From NCBI GenBank assembly GCA_938075305.1, contig CALJGV010000009.1, positions 38,096-102,095 of the forward strand: 64,000 nucleotides of DNA, written 5' to 3'. Origin of the DNA: an uncultured bacterium (lineage in GTDB: Bacteria > Planctomycetota > UBA1135 > GCA-002686595). Below are positions 50,707 through 59,523 of this stretch, piece by piece. How positions within the stretch are numbered: position 1 is the first letter of the stretch; every line of letters begins with the position of its first letter. Made by a program: the position numbers and the translations under genes. A model generated the notes under the pieces. That model searched no databases. It was not told the origin of the DNA and saw only the letters and a program-made list of their open reading frames with translations.

Positions 50707-51303
50707 GTGTCACTCGCCGTCCCGCTCTTCCTCGGCCCCAACGCGAGCGCCACCTCCTCCAGCCCGACGGTCCTGGTCTCCGACGACGACGACAGCGGTG
50801 GCTGCGGAGGTCACTGCGACCCGACCACGCCCTTCTGCTTCGCCGACGAGAATGACTGCCCCTGCGGGAACAACGACCCGAACGGCGGCTGCGTCAACGC
50901 CTCCGGGCAGGGGTCCTTCATCACTGGCTCAGGCAGCCCCAGCGTCGCCGCGGATGACCTGGTCCTGACGGCCTTCAGCCTGCCGCCGGGGACGTTCGGG
51001 CAGTTCCTGATGGCACGGGGCACCACCCGTCTACCGCTCTCCAACAGCGGTGGACTGCTCTGCGTCGCCCCGCCGTACGGGGAGAAGATCTTCCGCATGA
51101 TGCCGGGACAGGTGAGCAACATGGGCACCTTCGAGGAGGGTCCGGGCATCGTCTCCTTCGCCAAGGCGAACAACGAGCTCCCCATCGGGGAGATCGACCC
51201 CGGCGAGACCTGGTACTTCCAGTCCTGGTTCCGCGACATGGGCGGCCCCTGCGCCGAACTCTCCGGTTCCTCGAACGCGGTCGGCGTGACCTTCACGCCC
51301 TGA
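50707..51303 (+). CDS. Small secreted protein consisting of the shared C-terminal domain (about 198 aa)
   Basis: A GTG at 50707 gives SLAVPLFLGPNASA, a short signal-like segment. The upstream in-frame codons KFRSLITWVAIITV would make a better signal peptide, so a non-standard start further upstream is possible. After a Cys/Asp-rich stretch (DDDDSGGCGGHCDPTTPFCFADENDCPCGNNDPNGGC) comes the domain seen at the C-termini of the 1363, 20624 and 31336 proteins: SPSVAADDLVLTAFSLPPGTFGQFL ... GLLCVAPPYGEKIFRM ... DPGETWYFQSWFRDM. It is effectively a free-standing copy of that domain. Probably cell-surface or secreted; function unknown. Followed by a terminator hairpin. Confidence 0.7.
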   Translation: MSLAVPLFLGPNASATSSSPTVLVSDDDDSGGCGGHCDPTTPFCFADENDCPCGNNDPNGGCVNASGQGSFITGSGSPSVAADDLVLTAFSLPPGTFGQFLMARGTTRLPLSNSGGLLCVAPPYGEKIFRMMPGQVSNMGTFEEGPGIVSFAKANNELPIGEIDPGETWYFQSWFRDMGGPCAELSGSSNAVGVTFTP

Positions 51304-51345
51304 GGGCGAGTCCAGTCGCCCACAGGGCCGCCGCGCCCTGATCTC

Positions 51346-51385
51346 GCGGGCCGTCGACCTCCCTCCGGGGGGGGCGGCGGCCCGC
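51346..51385. terminator. Bidirectional terminator hairpin
   Basis: GCGGGCCGTCG pairs with CGGCGGCCCGC (11 bp, one G-T) around an 18-nt loop, between convergent genes ending at 51303 and 51430. Confidence 0.6.
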
Positions 51386-51429
51386 AGCCATTGGGACGGG
51401 TCTCCGACGGCGCCCCCGCGCCAGCCGAG

Positions 51430-53010
51430 TCAGTCCGCGGGAAGAGGGTTCGCCAGCTGGGTGATCCAGTCGTTGTGCGCCATGTAGCGCATGTCAACCC
51501 GCGCGAGGTCAACCTCGGGATCGATCATCACCTGCGACCGTCGCCCGTTGAGCCTTACCCTCGAGCGAACGAAGACCTCCGCACCCGACCAGCCGTCTGC
51601 CTCGGCTCCACCCGCGAGGACCTGGGCGTATTGGCGGATCATGTACGGACGCGTGGCCATCTTCCGGACCTGCCAGTCCTCAAGGCGAGCGGACGGATCG
51701 ACGGTCTGCACCGCGCCGTCAGCGGGGTTCCGAATGATGTACATGAGCTGCCCATCCTTGCCCCGGAGCTTCATGTGCCACGAGAAGCGGTGCCCCTCTT
51801 CCGTCCAGTGCACCACGCCTGGGATGAGGTAGTGCCGCAGGGGAATGAGCGACTGTGATGCCATCCAGAGGACGACACAGAGCGTGATCAGTCGCGTCCC
51901 GCGCGCGCGCGTCACCCCCTCGGGCGCGGGCCCGCCGGGGTTCCGCTCGTCGTGCATGGCCGGAAACAGGCTCCAAGCGATGACCATGCCTGCGAGCGCC
52001 CCGACGCTGGACGGGACAAAGGTCCAGTCCCCCCTGAAGGCCGCGGCCATCACGGCGCCCAGGGCGGCGCCAAGGAAGGCAGCGATGCTCCGGCCCGAGA
52101 GCTGTCGGAGGTCACCCACGAGCCGCCGAGGCCAGTCCGGCGGGAAGAAGATGGTCGTGACGGCCATCATCGTCCACGGGAAGATCCCGATGTTGAAGAG
52201 CCGCGTGTTGGTGAAGTGGAACGCAACGAGCACCACGAACATCACCACGCGCGTCCGGCGCCACAGCAGCAGCGGCACCGCGAGCAGGTCGATCAGGACG
52301 CCGGAGTAGCTGAAGAAGTAGGCCGTGAAGGGGTGGTGGAACGTCTGGCCGATGACCGGGAAGTCATCCCGCGACGCGAGCCAGTAGCGCATCGGCGAGC
52401 CGTGCAACCAGTCGCTATTGAGCTTGGCGATGCCGCCGAAGAAGTATGGAACGCCGACTTGGAACCGCAGGAGCCAGAGCGCCCAGGCTGGCGCGGTCCT
52501 GCTGCGGAGCGCCGGCTCGAAGCGGGCGTCCACCGAGAGGCTCCGGTTGGCGGGGACGATCGCCAGCAGGAACGTGAGCAGGCAGACCAGGTAGAAGTGG
52601 TTCAGGTACCGCGCCTCCTCGAGGAGGAACACGTACGTGAAGGCGAGGCAGAGCAGGGCGGCGCTCAGCCGGTACATCAGCCCGATCATGACGCAGAACG
52701 CCATCGCCCCCAGGAAGATGAAGTGGTAGTACATCCCATCCCCCGGCCACGGCCTGACCCACTCGAAGAGGGGATAGGGGAAGTTGTACGAGGGCTCGAT
52801 GAAGTAGCGCTCGACCCAGCCGTACCCGTAGTAGCGGGTCACCTCCCAGACCATGATCGCGCCGAACGCGATACGGAAGAACACCAGGCTGCTGATGTCG
52901 ACCCGCTGGTGCAGCGCGCGATGAGCGCGCTCCAGCCACCCGCCGCCGGCCGCCGCAGGGGGCGAATCGGTGACCGGACCGGATGGGTCGGGGGCTTCCT
53001 TGCTGGACAT
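51430..53010 (-). CDS. HTTM / vitamin-K-dependent gamma-carboxylase-like membrane protein (526 aa)
   Basis: Integral membrane protein with a HTTM domain. RVDISSLVFFRIAFGAIMVWEVTRYYGYGWVERYFIEPSYNFPYPLFEWVRP at residues 35-88 and ARYLNHFYLVCLLTFLLAIVPANRSLSVDARFEP, FQVGVPYFFGGIAKLNSDWLHGSPMRYWLA, VAFHFTNTRLFNIGIFPWTMMAVTTIFFPPDWP are strongly HTTM/VKGC-like. About ten TM segments and a soluble C-terminal beta domain of about 150 residues (HLKLRGKDGQ-type region) follow. Family members carboxylate glutamates (animals) or have unknown bacterial roles. Transcribed divergently from the MarR gene; promoter region 53011-53183. Confidence 0.85.
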   Translation of the reverse strand: MSSKEAPDPSGPVTDSPPAAAGGGWLERAHRALHQRVDISSLVFFRIAFGAIMVWEVTRYYGYGWVERYFIEPSYNFPYPLFEWVRPWPGDGMYYHFIFLGAMAFCVMIGLMYRLSAALLCLAFTYVFLLEEARYLNHFYLVCLLTFLLAIVPANRSLSVDARFEPALRSRTAPAWALWLLRFQVGVPYFFGGIAKLNSDWLHGSPMRYWLASRDDFPVIGQTFHHPFTAYFFSYSGVLIDLLAVPLLLWRRTRVVMFVVLVAFHFTNTRLFNIGIFPWTMMAVTTIFFPPDWPRRLVGDLRQLSGRSIAAFLGAALGAVMAAAFRGDWTFVPSSVGALAGMVIAWSLFPAMHDERNPGGPAPEGVTRARGTRLITLCVVLWMASQSLIPLRHYLIPGVVHWTEEGHRFSWHMKLRGKDGQLMYIIRNPADGAVQTVDPSARLEDWQVRKMATRPYMIRQYAQVLAGGAEADGWSGAEVFVRSRVRLNGRRSQVMIDPEVDLARVDMRYMAHNDWITQLANPLPAD

Positions 53011-53183
53011 GGGGAGTGTCTCGGGGGTGAACGCAGATCGGGGCGCGCGTTCGACACGCTGGCACCCCGTTGGGCCTGACCGGAGCGGGCGCGGCGATGC
53101 GGGCGTCCGCTGCCGTCACCGGCCCGGGAGGCTGAGAGCATTAGTCTTACGAGCGAAGCGTTGGATTCACGGCCCCCGAACCT

Positions 53184-53215
53184 CAGTCATGACCGACAAT
53201 TAGCGGTCATGACTG
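53184..53215. promoter_or_regulatory. 32-bp palindromic operator overlapping the marR start codon
   Basis: CAGTCATGACCG-ACAATTAG-CGGTCATGACTG: perfect 12-bp arms with an 8-bp spacer. The ATG at 53209 lies in the right arm. Size and symmetry suit a MarR dimer and suggest autorepression of the efflux operon. Confidence 0.75.
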
Positions 53216-53691
53216 CCTTCCGCTTCGGAGCCCATGAGCGGCTGCCCTTCCCCCACGTCACGGGGTACTGGGTGAACCGACTCGGATCGGCCTTCCGGAC
53301 GGAGGTCGACCGGGAGCTGAGGGAGTTCGAGCTCACCCGCCGACAGGTCGGCATGCTGCACTTCATCGCCCGCGCAGAGCGACCGACAGCCTCCGAGCTC
53401 ACCCGGCAGATGGGAGTCGACAGCACGGCGGTGACGAGGATGATCGACCGGCTCCGCGACAAGGGCCTGGTGACCCGCGAGCCTGACCCCGAGGATGGCC
53501 GGCGCCACTTGATCGGGCTCACCCCCGCTGCCCGGAAGCTCCTGCCGCGCCTCTCGAAGACCGCGCGGAAGGTCGAGCGGCTGTTCGAGGCTGGAATCCC
53601 CCGTGACCGCCTCGCGGTCTTTCACGAGGTGCTGATGAACATGCTCGAGAACGTGGATGCGGATCACTTCGAGGTGGACATCGATGAATGA
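53209..53691 (+). CDS. MarR-family repressor of the second RND operon (160 aa)
   Basis: Winged-helix regulator. The ATG at 53209 was taken as start; TTG 53161 would extend it through the palindrome. HVTGYWVNRLGSAFRTEVDRELREFELTRRQVGMLHFIARAERPTASELTRQMGVDSTAVTRMIDRLRDKGLVTREPDPEDGRRHLIGLTPAARKLL contains the MarR HTH and the wing with the conserved D-x-R-x-x-x-x-x-LT motif. The stop overlaps the outer-membrane-factor start by 8 bp (ATGAATGA). As in emrR/mexR-type loci it probably represses its operon and is released by ligand. Confidence 0.92.
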   Translation: MTAFRFGAHERLPFPHVTGYWVNRLGSAFRTEVDRELREFELTRRQVGMLHFIARAERPTASELTRQMGVDSTAVTRMIDRLRDKGLVTREPDPEDGRRHLIGLTPAARKLLPRLSKTARKVERLFEAGIPRDRLAVFHEVLMNMLENVDADHFEVDIDE

Positions 53692-55162
53692 GCTCGGCCC
53701 CGCTCGCTTGATCCTCGCCTGCGTCGTCCTCGGCGTCGCCGCGGGCTGCCGCTCCACGCCGGAGCCTGCCGCTGACTCGGTGGAGATCGCCCTCCCTGCG
53801 ACCCTGAGCGCTCCGACCGCCGAGGGCGTAGAGGTCGGGGCCGAGCCCTGGTGGAGGACCTTCGGCGACGAGAGCCTCGACCGGGCGGTGGACCGGGTCC
53901 TCGACGGGAACTTCGAGCTCCGCCAGGCCTGGTCCAGGCTACGCCAGAGCGAGGCCGGCGCCCGCGCCGCGGGGGCGCCTCGGATCCCCTCCCTCGACGC
54001 CACCGCCGCGGCGCGGTACCAGGAGATCGACCAGAGCGGCAACGGCGGCTTCAACATCCCCATTCGGACCGGAGAGACCTACTCCCTGGGCCTCTCGCTC
54101 GGCTACGAGGTCGACCTGTTCGGCCGCATCGACAGCACCCTGAAGGCCGCTCGGCTGGAGGAGGCCGCGACGGCCGCCGACGTCCGCGCCACGGGGCTGG
54201 CCCTCAGCGGACGCGCCGTGGACGCGTGGCTCACCATCGTCGAGAGGAGCGCCCTCACGGACCTCGTGGGCGAGCAGGTCCGCGCGGGCGAGCAGCTCCT
54301 CGAGCTCACCGAGGCCCGCTTCGCCACCGCCGGCACGGGCTCGGCTCTTGACGTCCTGCAGCAGCGCCGCCAGCTGGAGGGCACGCGAGCTGAGCTGCCG
54401 CTGCTCGCCGGAGAGGCGGAGCGCGCGCGCTACCAGCTCGCGGTCCTCACCGGCGAAGCGCCGGCAGATCAAGCGGCGGACGCCCCGCGCCAGCTCCCCG
54501 CCCTGCCCCCGCTCCCCGTCCTCGACGTCCCCTCGGCCCTGCTGACCCGCCGACCGGACGTGGTCGCCGCGGGCCTTCGCGTGGAGAGCGCCGACGCCTC
54601 CGTCGCCGCGGCCATCGCCGCGCGCTACCCCCGCCTCGACCTCTCGGCCGCCTACAACTTCGACGCCAACGAGCTCGCCGACATCTTCGACCGGACGATC
54701 TCGTCCATCGCCGCCAACGTGGTCGGGCCCATCGTCGACGGCGGCGCCCGCCGCGCCGAGGTGGACCGGCAGCGCGCGGTTCTCGAGGGCGCCATCGACA
54801 GCCTGAACCAGTCCATCCTCGCGGCCCTCCAGGAGGTCGAGGACGCCCTCTCCCTGGAGCGTCGCGGCCTCGAGCGGATCGCGGTCCTCGAGCTCCAGGA
54901 GACCCTCGCCGCCGAGGAGCTGATCCAGGCCCGCCTGCGCTACGCGGGCGGGGTGGAGAGCTACCTCGAGGTCCTTGCCGCGGTCCAGACCGAGCAGGCC
55001 CTCCAGCGCCTCCTGATCACCGAGCGCGCCGGCGTCCTCCGGGCCCGCGCCCAGCTCCTCCGCGCCCTCGGCGGCTCCTGGACGGACGCCCTCGAGGACC
55101 CCATGGCAAGCGCCACCCCCATCGAACCGAACGACACCGCCCCCACCCCTGGCGCTCGCTGA
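53684..55162 (+). CDS. Outer-membrane efflux lipoprotein, NodT type (492 aa)
   Basis: TolC-like channel of RND system 2. The ATG at 53684 (MNELGPARLILACVVLGVAAGCRS) gives a lipobox VAAGC; the ORF-track start at 53657 lies within marR. Outer-membrane-efflux repeats: PWWRTFGDESLDRAVDRVLDGNFELRQAWSRLRQ ... ALSGRAVDAWLTIVERSAL and PSALLTRRPDVVAAGLRVESADASVAAAIAARYPRLDLSAAY ... LRYAGGVESYLEVLAAVQTEQALQRLLI. Second gene of marR-OMF-adaptor-pump; 15 bp before the adaptor. Confidence 0.92.
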   Translation: MNELGPARLILACVVLGVAAGCRSTPEPAADSVEIALPATLSAPTAEGVEVGAEPWWRTFGDESLDRAVDRVLDGNFELRQAWSRLRQSEAGARAAGAPRIPSLDATAAARYQEIDQSGNGGFNIPIRTGETYSLGLSLGYEVDLFGRIDSTLKAARLEEAATAADVRATGLALSGRAVDAWLTIVERSALTDLVGEQVRAGEQLLELTEARFATAGTGSALDVLQQRRQLEGTRAELPLLAGEAERARYQLAVLTGEAPADQAADAPRQLPALPPLPVLDVPSALLTRRPDVVAAGLRVESADASVAAAIAARYPRLDLSAAYNFDANELADIFDRTISSIAANVVGPIVDGGARRAEVDRQRAVLEGAIDSLNQSILAALQEVEDALSLERRGLERIAVLELQETLAAEELIQARLRYAGGVESYLEVLAAVQTEQALQRLLITERAGVLRARAQLLRALGGSWTDALEDPMASATPIEPNDTAPTPGAR

Positions 55163-55177
55163 GCCACGAATCTGCCC

Positions 55178-56365
55178 ATGGTCTCCCCCATCAAGGTCGT
55201 TGGAACCCTGCTCCGCTGGACGGCGCCCGTCGTCGTCATCGCCGGCGGCGCCCTGGTCGCCAAGGAGCTGATTGACCGGCGCGAGGCGCCGCCCAAGGTC
55301 GACCCGCCCCCCCGCGTTCTGCCCGTGGATGTGATCACGGTCGAGCGGCGGGACAACCCGGCGAGCCTGCAGGTCTTTGGGACCGTCCGCCCCCTGCGCA
55401 CCCTCGTCCTCCGGCCCACCGTCGGCGGCCCGGTCCAGGAGATCCACCCCGAGCTCCTGGAGGGCGGCCTCATCAGCCAGGGAGAGACCATCCTGCGGGT
55501 GGATCGCCGCGACTATCTCCTCGCCCTGGACGTGGCCAACTCCAACCTGGTCGCCGCCGAGGCCGACCTGGACATCGAGCTCGGGACCGCCGCGGTCGCC
55601 GAGCGGGAATGGAAGCTCCTCGAGGGTTCGATCGAGGTGACCGAGGCGGGCCGCAAGCTCGCGCTGCGCGAGCCGTACCTGGCCCGCCGCCGCTCCGAGG
55701 TGCAAGGCGCCCGCACCCGCGTGGCCCAGGCCCAGCTCGACCTCGAGCGCACGGAGATCAAGGCGCCCTTCGACGCGCTTGTGTTGAGCGAGAGCGTCGA
55801 GGTCGGCGGTCAGGCCGTGGTGGGCGCCGAGCTCGCGCGGATGGTGGACCGCTCCCGCTTCTTCGTGGAGGTCAGCGTGCCCGCCGAGCGGCTCGACCTG
55901 CTCCAGCCCGCGGGTGCGGCGGCGCGAGTCCTGCTCCCTGACGGGGAAAGGGATGGGACGCTCGAGCGAGTCCTGGGCGAGGTGGACCCCGAGGGGCGCA
56001 TGACGCGCCTGCAGGTCACCATCGCGGACCCGCTCGGCGCCGAGGGCGCCTCCGCCCTCCTGGGCGCCTACGCCGAGGTCCTCCTGCCCTGCCGCCCGAT
56101 CAAGGCCTCGATCTCCGTCCCCCGTGCGGCCCTGCGTGAGGGCGACACGGTCTGGGTGGCCGACGCCAACGACGAGCTCCAGATCCGCCAGGTCGACGTG
56201 GTCATGCGCCGCCCCGATGACGTGCTGGTCGTCGCCGGGCTCGAGGACGGTGAGCGCGTGATCACGAGCGCCGTTGCGGTGCCGCTCCCCGGACTCAAGC
56301 TCGCCCCCCGGATCCGCGGCGCCGAGCAGGTGGGTGCCGGATCCCTGGAGGAGGCCGGCCGATGA
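55178..56365 (+). CDS. RND periplasmic adaptor (395 aa)
   Basis: Membrane-fusion protein. N-terminal anchor TLLRWTAPVVVIAGGALVAKELI, then FGTVRPLRTLVLRPTVGGPVQEIHPELLEGGLISQGETILRVDRRDYLLALD (lipoyl half), a helical hairpin (ANSNLVAAEADLDIELGTAAVAEREWKLLEGS ... RTRVAQAQLDLERTEIKAPFDALVL) and the beta-barrel/MPD ending VITSAVAVPLPGLKL. Overlaps the pump gene by 4 bp (ATGA). Unlike the adaptor of system 1 it has a TM anchor rather than a lipobox. Confidence 0.92.
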   Translation: MVSPIKVVGTLLRWTAPVVVIAGGALVAKELIDRREAPPKVDPPPRVLPVDVITVERRDNPASLQVFGTVRPLRTLVLRPTVGGPVQEIHPELLEGGLISQGETILRVDRRDYLLALDVANSNLVAAEADLDIELGTAAVAEREWKLLEGSIEVTEAGRKLALREPYLARRRSEVQGARTRVAQAQLDLERTEIKAPFDALVLSESVEVGGQAVVGAELARMVDRSRFFVEVSVPAERLDLLQPAGAAARVLLPDGERDGTLERVLGEVDPEGRMTRLQVTIADPLGAEGASALLGAYAEVLLPCRPIKASISVPRAALREGDTVWVADANDELQIRQVDVVMRRPDDVLVVAGLEDGERVITSAVAVPLPGLKLAPRIRGAEQVGAGSLEEAGR

Positions 56366-59300
56366 GCGACGGGAAGGAACGCCCGCGCGGAGCCATCGCG
56401 TGGATGGCGAGCAACAGCATCGCCGCCAACCTCTCGATGCTCATCCTGGTCATCGGGGGCCTCATCTTCAGCACGCGGGTCACCCAGGAGACCTTCCCCG
56501 AGTTCAACCTCGACAGCATCACGGTCAGGGTCCCCTACCCCGGCGCGAGCCCCGAGGAGGTGGAGCAGGGCATCCTGCTCGCCGTCGAGGACCGGACCGC
56601 CGGGATCGTCGACGTCAAGAAGGTGTCGAGCCAGGCCCTGGAGGGCGTCGGGACGGTGACCCTGGAGCTCGTGACCGGCGCCGACCGCGGGCGCGTCCTG
56701 CAGGACGTGAAGAACGAGGTCGACCGGATCATCACGTTCCCCGCCGAGGCCGAGGAGCCGGTGGTCTCCATCGCGAACGCCGAGCGCACCGTGCTGAGCG
56801 TCATCGTGCACGGGGAGCTCTCTCCGTCCTCCCTGCGCCTGCTGGCGGAGCGCGTCCGCGACCGGCTCATCGCGCACCCCCAGATCACCCTCGCCGAGCT
56901 GGGCGCGGCGCGCGAGCACGAGATCGCCGTCGAGATCCCCCAGGAGCAGCTGCGGGCCTACGACCTGTCCCTGCCCGGCGTCGCCAACCGCATCCGCCAG
57001 GCAGCGCTCGAGCTCCCCGGCGGCGAGGTCAACACGGACGCGGGCGAGGTCCTCCTCAGGACCCAGGAGCGCCGCGAGCTCGCCAGCCAGTTCGCTGACC
57101 TGCCCCTGGTCACCACCGCCTCGGGCACGGTCCTGCGCGTACGCGACGTCGCCTCCGTCCAGGACGGTTTCAGCGAGGCGGACATCGAGGCCACCTTCAA
57201 CGGTGCCCCTGCCCTGGAGATCTTCGTGCGCCGGGTCGGCGGCGAGACGCCCATCGCCATCGCCTCGGCCACCCGAGAGGTCCTGGCCGAGCTCGCCGTC
57301 GAGCTGCCCGCAGGCGTCGGCCTCGAGGCCTGGAACGACCAGTCCGTCGCCTACAGCGAGCGGCTGGACCTGCTGGGCCGCAACGCCCTGCTCGGCCTCG
57401 GCCTGGTGCTGCTCCTGCTGGGCCTCTTCCTGCAGCCGCGCGTGGCCTTCTGGGTCACGGTGGGCATCCTCATCTCGGTGGTCGGTTCGTTCCTCGTGTT
57501 CCCCGCGACGAACGCCTCCATCAACATGGTGTCCCTCTTCGCGTTCATCGTGACCCTCGGCATCGTCGTGGACGACGCCATCATCGTGGGCGAGAACATC
57601 TTCGAGCGGCGACAGGCGGGTGAGCCGCCGCTGCAGGCGGCCATCGAGGGCGCCAAGGAGATGGCGACCCCGGTCGTCTTCGCGGTCCTGACGAACATCG
57701 CCGCCTTCATGCCCCTGTTCTTCGTGCCCGGGGCGAGCGGCAACATCTTCCGCCAGATCCCGGCGGTGGTCGTCTCGGTGTTCGCGATCTCCCTGATCGA
57801 GTCCCTGTTCATCCTCCCCGCCCACCTTGCCCACGCGCCGGAGCCGGGCCGGCTCATGCACCTCCTGGGCGCCCCGAACCGCGCGGTGGCGTGGCTCTTC
57901 GACCGCTTCAGCGAACGCCTCTACGCGCCCTTCGTGGGCTTCGCCCTGCACCAGCGCTACTTCATCCCCGCCGCGGGGCTCGCGATGCTGCTGATCACCG
58001 CCGGGGTCCTCGGCGGCGGCCTGATCCGGACGAGCTTCTTGCCCCGGGTCGACTCTGACCTGGCACAGGCCACCGCCCGGCTCCCGGTGGGCGTGCCCAT
58101 CGAGTCCACGCGCGAGGTCCAGCGGGTCCTCGAGGCGGCCGCGCGGGAGACCGAGGAGGCCCTTGGCGGCGACCTGATCAGCGGGATCTTCACCAAGATC
58201 GGCGGCATGGGCGGCTCCGCCAGTGAACTCTCCATCCAGGCCGCCCTGCGCCCCCCCGAGGATCGAGCCGTGGGCGGGATCGAGTTCAACAAGCGCTGGC
58301 GGCAGGTCGCGGGCGACGTCGTCGGCGTGGACGCGCTCTCGTTCAGCGGGCGCTCGTTCGGCCCGTCGGGCAAGGCCTTGGACGTCCAGCTGGCCGGCGA
58401 GGACCAGGCCGCGCTGGAGGCCGCGGCCCGGGAGATCGCCACCACCCTGCGCGGCTACTCCGGGGTGAGCGACGTGGACGACGGCACCGCGAGCGGCAAG
58501 CGCCAGCTGAGCTTCACCCTGACCGAGGCCGGTCGGAGCACGGGCCTCACCTCCAACGAGGTGGCGAGCCAGGTGCGCGCCGCCTTCTACGGCGCCGAGG
58601 CCCTGCGTCAGCAGCGCGGCCGCAACGAGGTCAAGGTGCTGGTCCGGCTCCCCAGGGAAGAGCGTGAGCGGCTGAGCACCGTGGAGAACCTGATCCTGCG
58701 CACACCGAGCGGCGGCGAGGTCCCCCTCTCCGTTGCCGCCGTCGTCGAAGAGGGCCGCAGCTACACGAGCATCGAGCGGCGCAGCGGTCAGCGGATCGTC
58801 GCCGTCTCGGGCGACGTGGACACGGAGGTGACCGACGCGGAGTCGATCCTCACGGCCCTGCAGGCGAACGAACTCCCGGAGATCCTCGCCCGCCACGGAG
58901 ACCTCGAGTACTCCCTGGAGGGCGAGCAGGAGAGCCAGCGCGAGTCCATCGCCGCTCTGGGCATCGGCCTGACCCTGGCCGTCTTCGCCATCTTCGCCAT
59001 GCTCGCGATCCCGCTGAAGAGCTACACCCTGCCCCTGGTGGTCCTCTCCGGAGCCCCCTTCGGCATCATCGGCGCGCTGCTCGGACACTTCGTGCTCGGC
59101 TACGGCTTTTCACTGATGTCCCTGTTCGGAATGATCGCCCTGACCGGCGTGGTCGTGAACGACAGCCTCATCCTGGTGGTGACGGCCAACCGCTACCGAG
59201 AGGCTGGTGTCCCAGCCTTCCAGGCCGTCCGCGACGCGTCGATCCGCCGCCTGCGACCGATCCTGCTCACCTCGCTCACGACCTCCATGGGCCTGCTGCC

Positions 59301-59517
59301 CATCATGCTGGAGACCTCGACCCAGGCGCGCTTCCTGGTGCCCATGGCCATCTCCCTGGGCTTCGGCGTCCTCTTCTCGACCCTGGTGATCCTGCTGCTG
59401 GTGCCGAGCCTCTACCTGATCCGTGAGGACGCCATCGCCATCCTGCGCGTGGCGCTGGGGCGCAAGCCCGAGGACGCTACCGGCGCCGAGCTCGAGGCCG
59501 CAAAGGGTCCCGCCTGA
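56362..59517 (+). CDS. RND efflux pump (1051 aa)
   Basis: Second AcrB-superfamily transporter in the window. MSDGKERPRGAIAWMASNSIAANLSMLILVIGGLIFSTRVTQETFPEFNLDSITVRVPYPGASPEEVEQGILLAVEDRTAGI is the typical N-terminus of the 'IAWMA.N.VAANLLM' subgroup, different from HAE1. The TM4 proton relay is FIVTLGIVVDDAIIVGENIFERRQAG. C-terminal TM block RLRPILLTSLTTSMGLLPIMLETSTQARFLVPMAISLGFGVLF. Twelve TM segments and two periplasmic loops. Substrate unknown. Ends 6 bp before the convergent prenyltransferase-repeat gene. Confidence 0.94.
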   Translation: MSDGKERPRGAIAWMASNSIAANLSMLILVIGGLIFSTRVTQETFPEFNLDSITVRVPYPGASPEEVEQGILLAVEDRTAGIVDVKKVSSQALEGVGTVTLELVTGADRGRVLQDVKNEVDRIITFPAEAEEPVVSIANAERTVLSVIVHGELSPSSLRLLAERVRDRLIAHPQITLAELGAAREHEIAVEIPQEQLRAYDLSLPGVANRIRQAALELPGGEVNTDAGEVLLRTQERRELASQFADLPLVTTASGTVLRVRDVASVQDGFSEADIEATFNGAPALEIFVRRVGGETPIAIASATREVLAELAVELPAGVGLEAWNDQSVAYSERLDLLGRNALLGLGLVLLLLGLFLQPRVAFWVTVGILISVVGSFLVFPATNASINMVSLFAFIVTLGIVVDDAIIVGENIFERRQAGEPPLQAAIEGAKEMATPVVFAVLTNIAAFMPLFFVPGASGNIFRQIPAVVVSVFAISLIESLFILPAHLAHAPEPGRLMHLLGAPNRAVAWLFDRFSERLYAPFVGFALHQRYFIPAAGLAMLLITAGVLGGGLIRTSFLPRVDSDLAQATARLPVGVPIESTREVQRVLEAAARETEEALGGDLISGIFTKIGGMGGSASELSIQAALRPPEDRAVGGIEFNKRWRQVAGDVVGVDALSFSGRSFGPSGKALDVQLAGEDQAALEAAAREIATTLRGYSGVSDVDDGTASGKRQLSFTLTEAGRSTGLTSNEVASQVRAAFYGAEALRQQRGRNEVKVLVRLPREERERLSTVENLILRTPSGGEVPLSVAAVVEEGRSYTSIERRSGQRIVAVSGDVDTEVTDAESILTALQANELPEILARHGDLEYSLEGEQESQRESIAALGIGLTLAVFAIFAMLAIPLKSYTLPLVVLSGAPFGIIGALLGHFVLGYGFSLMSLFGMIALTGVVVNDSLILVVTANRYREAGVPAFQAVRDASIRRLRPILLTSLTTSMGLLPIMLETSTQARFLVPMAISLGFGVLFSTLVILLLVPSLYLIREDAIAILRVALGRKPEDATGAELEAAKGPA

Positions 59518-59523
59518 TCCCGA

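Noticed and set aside
56068-59088. 1006-residue minus-strand ORF opposite RND pump 2
   Set aside because: Same shadow composition; the plus strand encodes an unmistakable RND protein.
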